Origin: Avoscillospira sp045580485
GTDB taxonomy: Bacteria > Bacillota > Clostridia > Oscillospirales > Oscillospiraceae
Assembly (NCBI GenBank): GCA_045580485.1
Contig: JAZNNW010000018.1
Coordinates: 1-6,710, forward strand
Length of the DNA stretch: 6,710 bases
Reading direction: 5' to 3'
The translations under genes and the position numbers were made by a program. The notes beneath the pieces are model-generated. The model saw nothing but the letters and a program-made list of their open reading frames with translations. It had not been told where the DNA came from and ran no database searches. This document shows, one piece after another, positions 1 through 6,535 of the stretch. Each line of letters starts with the position of its first letter. Within the stretch, counting starts at the first letter, position 1.

Positions 1-228
1 AACGGCATAGTCCACATAGGAGCTGTACCAGTTACCAGAGCCGTTCTCCAGCGTGACATCGCCAGTGTAGTTCATTTCGTGGTAAGCAGATGCCAGCTTC
101 ACAGCCTGAGCCACGGTCAGAGTCTCGTTGGGACGGAACTCCGTAGCAGTGACGCCGTTGATGAGCTTGTTGCTCCAGGCTTCCTTAACACTTTCGAAGT
201 ACCAATCGGACTCCTTGATATCGGAGAA
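1..228 (-). other. SLH (S-layer homology) repeats, one complete and one cut by the window edge
   Basis: Residues 1966-2016 fit an SLH repeat: FSDIKESDWYFESVKEAWSN at the start, then KLINGVTATEFRPNETLTVAQAVKLAS. The FRPN-x-x-(L/I)T core is characteristic. A second repeat seems to start near residue 2027 with NWYSSYVDYAV and is truncated. SLH repeats bind pyruvylated secondary cell-wall polymer and usually come in threes, so about 100-150 more residues are expected beyond the window. A Pro/Gly/Ala-rich linker (about 1938-1963) separates them from the last stalk module. Confidence 0.88.
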
Positions 229-3200
229 GCCGAAGCTGGGTGCGCCGGCTGCACCGCCAAGGACGGGCAGGAAGGGCTGGACAAACTCAGGCACATTGCC
301 CTCGGGGTTGCTCATGGAAGGAGTTGTCGTACGGATATGCCGTTCGCCGCAGCCCAGGCTGCAGTAAGCGATCTCCGTGACACCGTCTTCCTGGAGGACA
401 TAGTTCTTGAACTCATGCTCCAGCTTGCTGTCGGGAACCTGCTGCGTTGCAGAAGTTCCGCAAACGGTACAAGTGCCGTGTTCCCACTTATTGGTCTTGC
501 AGGTGGGATCCTGATAAGTCAGAGGCTTCTCAAAGGTGTGGAGCAGCTTGGGGGTACCGACCACGGCACCCTTCAGGCCGCAGATGGCGCAATCGCCGGT
601 AGCTTCACCCATTTCTGTACAGGTGGCTTCCTTGGTGACCGTCCATGTCTCATCCACCTGGCAGGAGGTGGCGACAATGATCTGGTCGATGTAGTAGATG
701 GGCTTCTCTTCGCCTGCGCAGGAGGGGTCGCCATCCACTCTCATGTACATGTAGATATCCAGAGGCACACCTCTGTAATCGGTGATGAGGTCATCATCGA
801 ACATCCAGCACTGGAGGACCCAGTCGGAGAACATGTACATGTAGCGGTAGTTATCTTCCACGATGGGCACGACACCCTTCAAGGAGTACAGATGGTACTT
901 GCCATCGCCTGCGTTGGCAGCGATTTCGGTGCCCTTGAAGGTACCGACGCCTTCAGCAGGTCTGCCCAACTGGTGCATGGCCATGACGATGCCGCCGGAG
1001 GTATTCAGTCCATACTGGCTGTCAGCAGACTTGGTGGTATCATACTCACGGACTGCCACAGGACGGTTCAGATCATGATCCCAACGGTAGCCGTAGAGTT
1101 CTTCGCCGGAGAGGATGAACTCATCACAGCTGTAGGACACGATAACATGGTTCTTGACGGAGTCGGGCAGCTCTGCGGGGAGCTTTTCCTTCAGCGTCAA
1201 TCTGGGATCGTAACGGAAGTCTTCCGTGCCGCAGCCGTAGATACATTCTGCACGGTATTCATACTGAGTACCCTTGACACGGTAGTACCAACCAAATTCA
1301 TGACCGCCGGCAGGACCTTCCTTGGTCTTCTGCTTGCCGCAGACGGGGCAGGTGGCGGTGAGGGTCACGGAGCCGTCCTTACAGGAGGCATCGGCAGGTG
1401 CCTTGTACTCCATCTCGTAGTTATCGCAGGAGTCCACCATGACGATGCGATCCAGATAGAACACCAGGCCGGGCTTGGAAGAACGGTCGTTATCCAGATC
1501 GCCCTCGATCTTCAGGGAAACATAGAAGTCCACAGTCTTGCCCTTCAGCTTGGCAGCATCAGCGGCCAGCTCGGTACACTGAATTTCGTAATTGAAGATG
1601 TGCATATAGCGGAAGTCTACATCGGGAATGGTCACATCTTCAAACTTGTAGACCTGATAGCCCTTACCTTCCGTACCGTTCAGCATATCGTAGGTCAGCG
1701 TGCCAATGGTGAAATCATACATGGTGCTACTGCCGCTGTAGAGCTTAACGGGGAAGGTTTCATGGGACTTCATGATGAGGTTACTGGGGTTGAAGGCGGA
1801 ATACTTCCATGCATCGCCCACTGCTGCATAGCCAACCAGAGAATCGGCATCGGCCTGCTTGTAGAAGGGAGGCGGATCCATTCTGAAGCTGTCCACCGTG
1901 TAGTCGTAGACATGATCCAAACCAACATTGTTGGCAGCCAGATCGTCCTTGATAGTCTGAGGCAGATCACCTTCGGACACGATAACCTTGAACTCATCGC
2001 AGCCGGGGTTCTCACAACGGGAGATCTGGTTACCGGTGGCAGTATCATACTCGTAATCGCTGTACTTGTGATCCAGCTTGGTTTCTTCCATCTCCATATC
2101 GGCGATCTTGCTGCAAAGGCCGCACTGACCACGCCAGATCTCGCCCTGGTAGCAGGTAGCATCGGAGATCTTTTCCAGATCCTTCTTCTCCACATGGTTG
2201 GAGCAAGTATCCACCACGATGATGCGGTCGACCCAGTACTTGGGCAGGTTCTTACTGTCAGCGCAGGTGACATCGCCCTCCACCTTCATGGAGATGTACA
2301 CATCCAGAGGCAGGTCCGTCAAAGTAGCCTTGATATCCTGGAAGGTAGTCTGGATATAGTAATCGAAACCATAGATATAGCGGACATGGTTGGGCAGCAG
2401 AATACCGGAGATCTTATACAGATGATACTGGCCATCGCCGCTGTTGGCGTTCAGTTCCTTACCGGAGATACCGGTCATGGGAGTGGGGGTGCTTTCCCAC
2501 ATGACCTGCTTCAGGGTAAACTCCTTGCTGCCGGAGAAGGCGAAGTAGTTGTTTCTGGTAGAAGCAGAGGTGTGGTTGGTGTTGTAGTAGAGTGCCTTGC
2601 CCACAGCGGAAGTGTTGTCTGCAACTTCCTGACGGAAGGGTACAAAGTCACTCTTCAGATAGTAGAAGTCATCAATGCTGTAGTCATGGACATGGGTCAG
2701 AGAGCTGTCAGCCTGCTCGATGGCATCCAAAACTTCCTGAGGCAGTTCTGCCAGAACACTCTTCTTGATAGTCTTGCCGCAATAGTCGCAGACGCCCACA
2801 TAGGCCTTCTGAGCTGCATCATAGGTCATGTTTGCAGAGTAGTGCTCGGCACAGTTCTCCGCAATGATCATGCGGTCAACATAGTACTTGGGCATGTTGT
2901 TGGGATCATCGTACTTCAGTTCGCCTTCCACCTTGAAGGAGAAGTACAGGTCCACCTTCTTGCCTTCCAGATGTCTGAGGCTGTCGGTCTTCAGCTGGAG
3001 GGTCCAGTCCCAGATGATCAGTCTGGGATCGTCACCGGCAAAGAGGTCCACATCTTCCATTTTATAGACATGGTATTCACCGTCGGTGATGATATCCTTG
3101 GCAGTGGTGGGATAGGGCGCATTGTTCCGGGAGAAACGGATGCCCTGAGTATCGGTGATGTAGAAGTAAGACTGTGCGTTGACCTTGGCGATATCCCAGT

Positions 3201-6123
3201 AGGCGGCTTCGCCCAGATCGGAATCGGCATCTTCAATGATCTCTGCACTGCCGGGCTTGGATTCCAGGGTGAAGTCATGGACACCGTAGTCATAGACACG
3301 GTCCAGCTCAGTGCCTTCTGCCATGAGGGAAGCCATCACATCATCGGGCAGCTTGCCCTTGAGATTGGTGTATTCCACTTCACCGCAGACGGCGCAGTTG
3401 GCAGTATAGGTGTTGGTTGCGGCATCATAGACATAGTCACCGGTGAGGGTGTGGTTCAGCTTGGTGCCGGCAACTTCCTTCCGTGCTTCCTTGCCGCAGA
3501 TGGGGCAGGTGCCGATGAGAATCTCGCCCTTGGCACAGGTGGCAGGGATGGAAGAAGTGTAGTTGATATCGTGACCGGTGCAGTCTTCCACAAAGATAAC
3601 ACGGTCAATGTAGATCTTGGCGTAGTTGTTGGGGTCTTCGCCGGTAGGATCGCCCTCGACCTTCATGTTCAGATAGACATCCACGGGATCGTTGGTCAGA
3701 TGCTCCAGTTCGTCCAGTTCGAAGCGCATGGTGGAACCGAAAACAGAGAACAAGCTGGAACCTTCCTTACGAACGATCCGATCCTCCATACGGTAGAGGT
3801 GCCATTCGCCATCAGCGATGATGGGCTTGTTCAGGAACATCTTTTCCAGACCGGGCAGAGTCTTGGTTTCGGAGAAGGTATAATAGTGCTTCTGATGGGC
3901 AGTCAGCTCACCATCTTCATTATTGCTGGCCAGTGTGCGGATATCCCACACAACGGCGCTGCCACCTTCATAGGAGGCTTTACCGAAATAGGAGCCAACA
4001 TAATTATAACCGAAGTGGTAGGAAGCATCCCAGAAGGTACTGTCGGTGTAGTCATAGATATGGCGTGCATCGATACCGGGGTGATCCTCGAAGATCTGCT
4101 CAGGCAGAGCAGGACGGTCCAGATACTCACCGGTATTGGGATCCTGCATGCCCACATACTGGGCATAGGTGGTCAGAACGGTGGAACCGCCCAGATTGCC
4201 GCGCTTAACGGGATTCTGGTCGCCGGTATAGTCATTTTCCAGTTCCATATCCATGACCCACTGCATGGATGCCACCATACGCTCGCCGGTCTCTCGCTTA
4301 CTGATGTCAAACAGATCGCCGGTTTCAGCCATTTCGTTGACATAGCGGGTATAGTTGGCCAGAATCTGACGATCCAGACCGGTTCTGGCAAAGTTGATAC
4401 GGTTGATGAAGAGTTCCTTCTCTTCCGCAGTCAGATCCTTGTTGGCCTCGGTCTCGGCGATAGCCTTCTCGAAGAGATTATGACCCTTCTTGACATTCTG
4501 AACGCTGAGCCAGGGGTTGTCGATAAAATCGCCGGAATAACGGATCTGGGTGGTCTCATTGAAAGGCTCTACCAGCTTGTCAATGAGCAGCAGCCATTCC
4601 ATGATCTCTTCTGCAGCATCGGCGCCGTAGTAGAGGTTGGCAAAGGTCTCAGCCAGCTCAAACTGATCCTGATAGGGATCTTCCATGAGCTTGGTCAGCA
4701 GCCAGTGCTTCATATCCCAGAAGTCAGATTCGTTGATCTCCTGCAGTTCCAGGAACACGCCGTAGCCGTTGTTTTCATAGAGATAACGCCAGTCGTATTC
4801 GTAGTTGAACATATTGGGCATAACGCCGTTTTCAGAATAGTTAACGGCATAGTCCCAGTAGATCAGCTGACCGGGCTTCAGATACTCGCCCCAGACTTCC
4901 AGACGCTTCTTGGGGTTTTTGTTGATGGGGTCGGTCATGTTGGCAGGGATGGAGCGGTCGTTGGAAGCCAGACGGATGACCATGTTGTCTCTGGGCTTGG
5001 TGCCGTCCAGAGGCAGTTCAAAATAGGCAGAATAAGCCAGAGTCTCCACCTTGATCTCAGGATAGACTTCATAGACCGCATCGGCGATCTGATTGATGAA
5101 CTTCAGCAGATGGCCAGAGGGGCCGCTGACTGCCATGGACTCGGTACAGGCATCACATTCGCAGTGTCCGCCGGTGTCGTTGGGGGAGATATCGATGTAC
5201 TTGGGACGGTCGATACCAGCCTTGTCTGCATCCTCATAGGACAGCTCGATCGCCTTCAGAACACGGATGATGAACTCATCCAGCAGTTCCTCGTTGGACA
5301 TACACATCTGACCGAAGGAGATTCGGGACTCTCTGGCATCGGACCAGGCATACCAATCGGGATGCTCATTGAAGTAGGAAATGCCCTCGGGGTTCAGGGT
5401 ATCGGTCCAACGGGCAGCGGATGCGCTGGTTGGGGCCCGATAGAAGGGCGGGAAGTAACGGTCGAAGGTATGGACATGGTAGGGGCGGCCAAAGTTGTTT
5501 TCACCGCCGTAAGCCTGAGGTGCATTGGAGGTCCAGCCGTTGAGACGGTTGCGGACATAATACAGGGTGCTCAGGGACTCGTTGGAGTAGATGGACCGTT
5601 CGCCAAACACGGGCTCGCCGCTGAGGTCGAAATCATAGGGAACCACAGCGCTGTCCAGTTCGGGGACATACTCTTCCCACATGTTCCACCAGTGAACACC
5701 GAACACATCCTCCAGTAGATGATACACGCCGTACAGAGTACCACGCTGGACACCGCCGGTGATGACCAGATTGTTGCCGATGACCTTGATGGCCCAGCCT
5801 TCATTCTGGTTGTTCTTGTTGGTGTAGGTCACATTGTTTTCCTCGGCGAACTTGGTTGCGCCGATGTAGATGGCATTTTCCACCGGAACACTCTCCGTGA
5901 TAATGGAGGAGTTGGTGCCAGTCATCTCTCTCAGATAGTGCTGCAGTTCCTTTGCAGCAGTTTTTTCCACATCCGTGGCATTGGCAGGCAGGACCATGGG
6001 CATATCTTCCAATGCCAGACCTGCAGCCTTGGGTGTGGGCTCTTTTGCGCTGACCAGCGTGATACCGACGACCGCAACAACGATCAGCAGCAAACTCAGC
6101 CAGCGTACAAGATGTTTCTTCAT
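1..6123 (-). CDS. Giant secreted DUF4838 (GH163-like) putative glycosidase with five stalk modules and SLH anchor; 3' end missing
   Basis: This frame is open without a stop for all 2041 codons and continues past the left edge. The ATG at 6121-6123 is chosen because a ribosome binding site lies 7 nt upstream and a classical signal peptide follows (residues 1-26). Residues about 40-165 resemble the accessory domain in front of GH20/GH67 enzymes (AAKELQHYLREMTG, then IYIGAT, then GGVQRGTLYGVYHLLEDVFG). Residues about 170-460 match DUF4838, with SPND 313-316 followed by HCECDAC 320-326. Residues 465-680 are mostly helical. Residues 687-1937 hold five diverged repeats, each a beta-rich module plus a Cys-knuckle linker. 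An SLH repeat follows at 1966-2016 and a second begins near 2027. From memory, DUF4838 includes GH163 endo-beta-N-acetylglucosaminidases, so a wall-bound glycan hydrolase is likely; substrate and activity are inference. It appears to be transcribed alone from the AT-rich region upstream. Confidence 0.9.
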   Translation of the reverse strand, partial: MKKHLVRWLSLLLIVVAVVGITLVSAKEPTPKAAGLALEDMPMVLPANATDVEKTAAKELQHYLREMTGTNSSIITESVPVENAIYIGATKFAEENNVTYTNKNNQNEGWAIKVIGNNLVITGGVQRGTLYGVYHLLEDVFGVHWWNMWEEYVPELDSAVVPYDFDLSGEPVFGERSIYSNESLSTLYYVRNRLNGWTSNAPQAYGGENNFGRPYHVHTFDRYFPPFYRAPTSASAARWTDTLNPEGISYFNEHPDWYAWSDARESRISFGQMCMSNEELLDEFIIRVLKAIELSYEDADKAGIDRPKYIDISPNDTGGHCECDACTESMAVSGPSGHLLKFINQIADAVYEVYPEIKVETLAYSAYFELPLDGTKPRDNMVIRLASNDRSIPANMTDPINKNPKKRLEVWGEYLKPGQLIYWDYAVNYSENGVMPNMFNYEYDWRYLYENNGYGVFLELQEINESDFWDMKHWLLTKLMEDPYQDQFELAETFANLYYGADAAEEIMEWLLLIDKLVEPFNETTQIRYSGDFIDNPWLSVQNVKKGHNLFEKAIAETEANKDLTAEEKELFINRINFARTGLDRQILANYTRYVNEMAETGDLFDISKRETGERMVASMQWVMDMELENDYTGDQNPVKRGNLGGSTVLTTYAQYVGMQDPNTGEYLDRPALPEQIFEDHPGIDARHIYDYTDSTFWDASYHFGYNYVGSYFGKASYEGGSAVVWDIRTLASNNEDGELTAHQKHYYTFSETKTLPGLEKMFLNKPIIADGEWHLYRMEDRIVRKEGSSLFSVFGSTMRFELDELEHLTNDPVDVYLNMKVEGDPTGEDPNNYAKIYIDRVIFVEDCTGHDINYTSSIPATCAKGEILIGTCPICGKEARKEVAGTKLNHTLTGDYVYDAATNTYTANCAVCGEVEYTNLKGKLPDDVMASLMAEGTELDRVYDYGVHDFTLESKPGSAEIIEDADSDLGEAAYWDIAKVNAQSYFYITDTQGIRFSRNNAPYPTTAKDIITDGEYHVYKMEDVDLFAGDDPRLIIWDWTLQLKTDSLRHLEGKKVDLYFSFKVEGELKYDDPNNMPKYYVDRMIIAENCAEHYSANMTYDAAQKAYVGVCDYCGKTIKKSVLAELPQEVLDAIEQADSSLTHVHDYSIDDFYYLKSDFVPFRQEVADNTSAVGKALYYNTNHTSASTRNNYFAFSGSKEFTLKQVMWESTPTPMTGISGKELNANSGDGQYHLYKISGILLPNHVRYIYGFDYYIQTTFQDIKATLTDLPLDVYISMKVEGDVTCADSKNLPKYWVDRIIVVDTCSNHVEKKDLEKISDATCYQGEIWRGQCGLCSKIADMEMEETKLDHKYSDYEYDTATGNQISRCENPGCDEFKVIVSEGDLPQTIKDDLAANNVGLDHVYDYTVDSFRMDPPPFYKQADADSLVGYAAVGDAWKYSAFNPSNLIMKSHETFPVKLYSGSSTMYDFTIGTLTYDMLNGTEGKGYQVYKFEDVTIPDVDFRYMHIFNYEIQCTELAADAAKLKGKTVDFYVSLKIEGDLDNDRSSKPGLVFYLDRIVMVDSCDNYEMEYKAPADASCKDGSVTLTATCPVCGKQKTKEGPAGGHEFGWYYRVKGTQYEYRAECIYGCGTEDFRYDPRLTLKEKLPAELPDSVKNHVIVSYSCDEFILSGEELYGYRWDHDLNRPVAVREYDTTKSADSQYGLNTSGGIVMAMHQLGRPAEGVGTFKGTEIAANAGDGKYHLYSLKGVVPIVEDNYRYMYMFSDWVLQCWMFDDDLITDYRGVPLDIYMYMRVDGDPSCAGEEKPIYYIDQIIVATSCQVDETWTVTKEATCTEMGEATGDCAICGLKGAVVGTPKLLHTFEKPLTYQDPTCKTNKWEHGTCTVCGTSATQQVPDSKLEHEFKNYVLQEDGVTEIAYCSLGCGERHIRTTTPSMSNPEGNVPEFVQPFLPVLGGAAGAPSFGFSDIKESDWYFESVKEAWSNKLINGVTATEFRPNETLTVAQAVKLASAYHEMNYTGDVTLENGSGNWYSSYVDYAV
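313..4065 (-). repeat. Five tandem protein modules (beta-rich domain plus Cys-knuckle linker)
   Basis: Five repeats of about 200-275 residues lie end to end: residues 687-941 (3301-4065), 942-1143 (2695-3300), 1144-1403 (1915-2694), 1404-1661 (1141-1914) and 1662-1937 (313-1140). Each opens with a version of H-x-Y-D-Y-x-x-D-x-F. The first four then share a DG-x-YHLYK-like segment, a VDVYxSMKVEGD-like segment and a YVDRIIV segment ending just before a cysteine; the fifth follows the pattern more loosely. A linker with CxxCG knuckles and an LP-x-x-(V/I) helix leads to the next copy. The copies are clearly homologous in protein but not near-identical in DNA, so the duplications are old. The beta-rich part could bind carbohydrate, but I cannot assign a named family. 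Confidence 0.85.
4774..6012 (-). other. GH20/GH67-like N-terminal domain plus DUF4838 catalytic region
   Basis: Residues about 38-165 form an alpha/beta accessory domain of the kind that precedes GH20 and GH67 barrels. Residues about 170-450 carry the DUF4838 hallmarks. These are the HVHTFDRYFPP segment (216-226), SYFNEHPDWYAW (249-260), QMCMSNEELLDE (272-283), YIDISPND followed by a Cys cluster at C321, C323 and C326, and GHLLKFINQIADAVYEVYPEIKVETLAYSAY near 337-367. The NGYGVFLEL segment puts Glu459 at a barrel-strand end typical of catalytic acids in related folds. Assignment of catalytic residues is inference; family membership rests on the motif pattern. Confidence 0.8.
6046..6123 (-). 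other. Sec signal peptide of the giant surface protein
   Basis: Residues 1-26 show a basic start (MKKHLVR), a long hydrophobic core (WLSLLLIVVAVVGITL) and a small-residue ending VSA before KEPTPK. Cleavage after Ala26 by type I signal peptidase is predicted. There is no lipobox cysteine, so the protein is not a lipoprotein. This sets the protein outside the membrane and supports both the strand and the start codon. Confidence 0.88.
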
Positions 6124-6130
6124 TGCTTTA

Positions 6131-6140
6131 CACCTTCCTT
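6131..6140 (-). promoter_or_regulatory. Ribosome binding site of the giant gene
   Basis: On the minus strand AAGGAAGGTG stands 7 nt before the ATG at 6121-6123. It is a purine-rich near match to AGGAGGTG at proper spacing, and it decides the start codon together with the signal peptide that follows. Confidence 0.8.
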
Positions 6141-6147
6141 AATTATT

Positions 6148-6167
6148 CTGCATGGGTTTCCATGCAG
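6148..6167 (-). promoter_or_regulatory. Perfect 8-bp hairpin just upstream of the ribosome binding site
   Basis: CTGCATGG (6148-6155) and CCATGCAG (6160-6167) are perfect reverse complements around a 4-nt loop. In the minus-strand transcript this hairpin sits 7 nt before the ribosome binding site. No U-run follows, so it is not an intrinsic terminator. It could stabilise the leader, influence ribosome access, or be a palindromic protein-binding site. The structure is seen directly; the role is inferred. Confidence 0.6.
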
Positions 6168-6189
6168 TCGTTTACTTGTTCAGATACCG

Positions 6190-6218
6190 CAGAAATCGTC
6201 ACTTCTGGGCAGACGATT
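6190..6218 (-). promoter_or_regulatory. Leader inverted repeat with two competing pairings
   Basis: AATCGTC (6194-6200) pairs perfectly with GACGATT (6212-6218) across an 11-nt loop. An alternative 5-bp pairing, CAGAA (6190-6194) with TTCTG (6203-6207), uses part of the same sequence, so the two cannot form together. The element lies at or just downstream of the expected transcription start from the nearest TATAAT box. It may be an operator or a leader RNA structure. No following U-run is present and I recognise no known riboswitch class. Confidence 0.4.
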
Positions 6219-6224
6219 CCCCTG

Positions 6225-6254
6225 ATTATATCTATTACCTTTGAATTATAACAA
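6225..6254 (-). promoter_or_regulatory. Candidate sigma-A promoter, proximal
   Basis: On the minus strand a perfect -10 box TATAAT (6225-6230) is preceded, after an 18-bp spacer, by TTGTTA (6249-6254), four of six matches to the -35 consensus. Transcription would start near 6218, giving a leader of about 95 nt for the giant gene. Confidence 0.5.
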
Positions 6255-6273
6255 AGGCATCCTTAAATTACCA
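6245..6273 (-). promoter_or_regulatory. Candidate extended -10 promoter, middle
   Basis: A second perfect TATAAT on the minus strand (6245-6250) is preceded by TGT, giving the extended -10 form TGnTATAAT. The hexamer 17 bp upstream (TGGTAA, 6268-6273) is a poor -35 match. This box overlaps the -35 of the proximal candidate, so the two may be alternatives. Confidence 0.4.
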
Positions 6274-6321
6274 TTGCCTATTTTTGAAAATACGGAATTT
6301 TATAAGAAATTTTGCATTATT

Positions 6322-6332
6322 ATTATACCACA
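6322..6332 (-). promoter_or_regulatory. Candidate extended -10 promoter, distal
   Basis: The minus strand reads TGTGGTATAAT here: a perfect TATAAT (6322-6327) with the upstream TRTGn extension favoured in Gram-positive bacteria. The -35 region is weak. Initiation here would give a leader of about 190 nt that contains both inverted repeats. Confidence 0.45.
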
Positions 6333-6465
6333 ACAAACTATCCTGTTTCTTTATATTTTTGTGTTTTCCTTCAATCTTTCTCTATATTCTTGTGATTATC
6401 GGAAATTATCTTCGATTTTTTGCAACGCTGTTTCTCATTTTCTTTGTTTTCTTGTGTTTTGGGAC

Positions 6466-6499
6466 AAAAAGAAAACCATCTGCTACGCAGATGGTTTTT
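6466..6499 (-). terminator. Rho-independent terminator of the four-helix-bundle gene
   Basis: AAAACCATCTGC (6472-6483) and GCAGATGGTTTT (6487-6498) form a perfect 12-bp stem with a 3-nt loop. Read on the minus strand, the stem ends in a U-rich tract (TTTTC then TTTTT, down to 6466). It starts about 37 nt after the stop codon of the gene to the right. A run of five T on the plus strand (6495-6499) could also let it act in the other direction, but no plus-strand gene is visible. Confidence 0.85.
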
Positions 6500-6535
6500 G
6501 ACTGAGATTACTCTATAAATTACTGATTTTACGCA

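Larger units (their letters stand above)
6124..6535. other. AT-rich intergenic region, no gene
   Basis: These roughly 410 bases hold the terminator of the right-hand gene, three candidate promoters, two inverted repeats and the ribosome binding site of the giant gene. Short plus-strand frames near 6241-6505 lack a ribosome binding site and encode Phe/Leu/Ile-rich strings expected from AT-rich DNA. The stretch 6335-6465 is T-rich on the plus strand and shows nothing else I can name. Confidence 0.75.

Noticed and set aside
1770..2273. Minus-strand 167-codon frame
   Set aside because: It overlaps the giant gene out of frame on the same strand, with low-complexity Ser/Pro/Trp-rich composition and no start signals.
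412..3591. CxxC motifs as c-type haem sites or DNA-binding zinc fingers
   Set aside because: The pairs are followed by Gly rather than the His needed for CxxCH haem attachment, and the signal peptide places the protein outside the cell, which argues against DNA binding.
313..4065. Nucleotide-level direct repeats or a CRISPR-like array
   Set aside because: Periodicity is about 600-830 bp and only the protein sequence is conserved; no short identical repeats with regular spacers occur in the window.
79..5718. Plus-strand open frame of 1879 codons as a real giant protein
   Set aside because: It begins with GTG without a ribosome binding site, has no recognisable domain, and mirrors codon-for-codon a minus-strand frame with a signal peptide, DUF4838 motifs, repeats and SLH.
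6148..6167. Intrinsic terminator upstream of the giant gene
   Set aside because: Neither strand has a U-run after the stem; the minus-strand continuation leads directly into the ribosome binding site.
5719..6225. Plus-strand open frame of 168 codons
   Set aside because: It continues the same antisense mirror frame across the 5' end and leader of the minus-strand gene; no family motif is seen.
6241..6505. Two overlapping plus-strand small frames rich in Phe, Leu and Ile, possible small membrane proteins
   Set aside because: There is no ribosome binding site, they overlap in different frames, they lie in the promoter region of the giant gene, and one ends inside the terminator stem. AT-rich DNA gives such hydrophobic strings.
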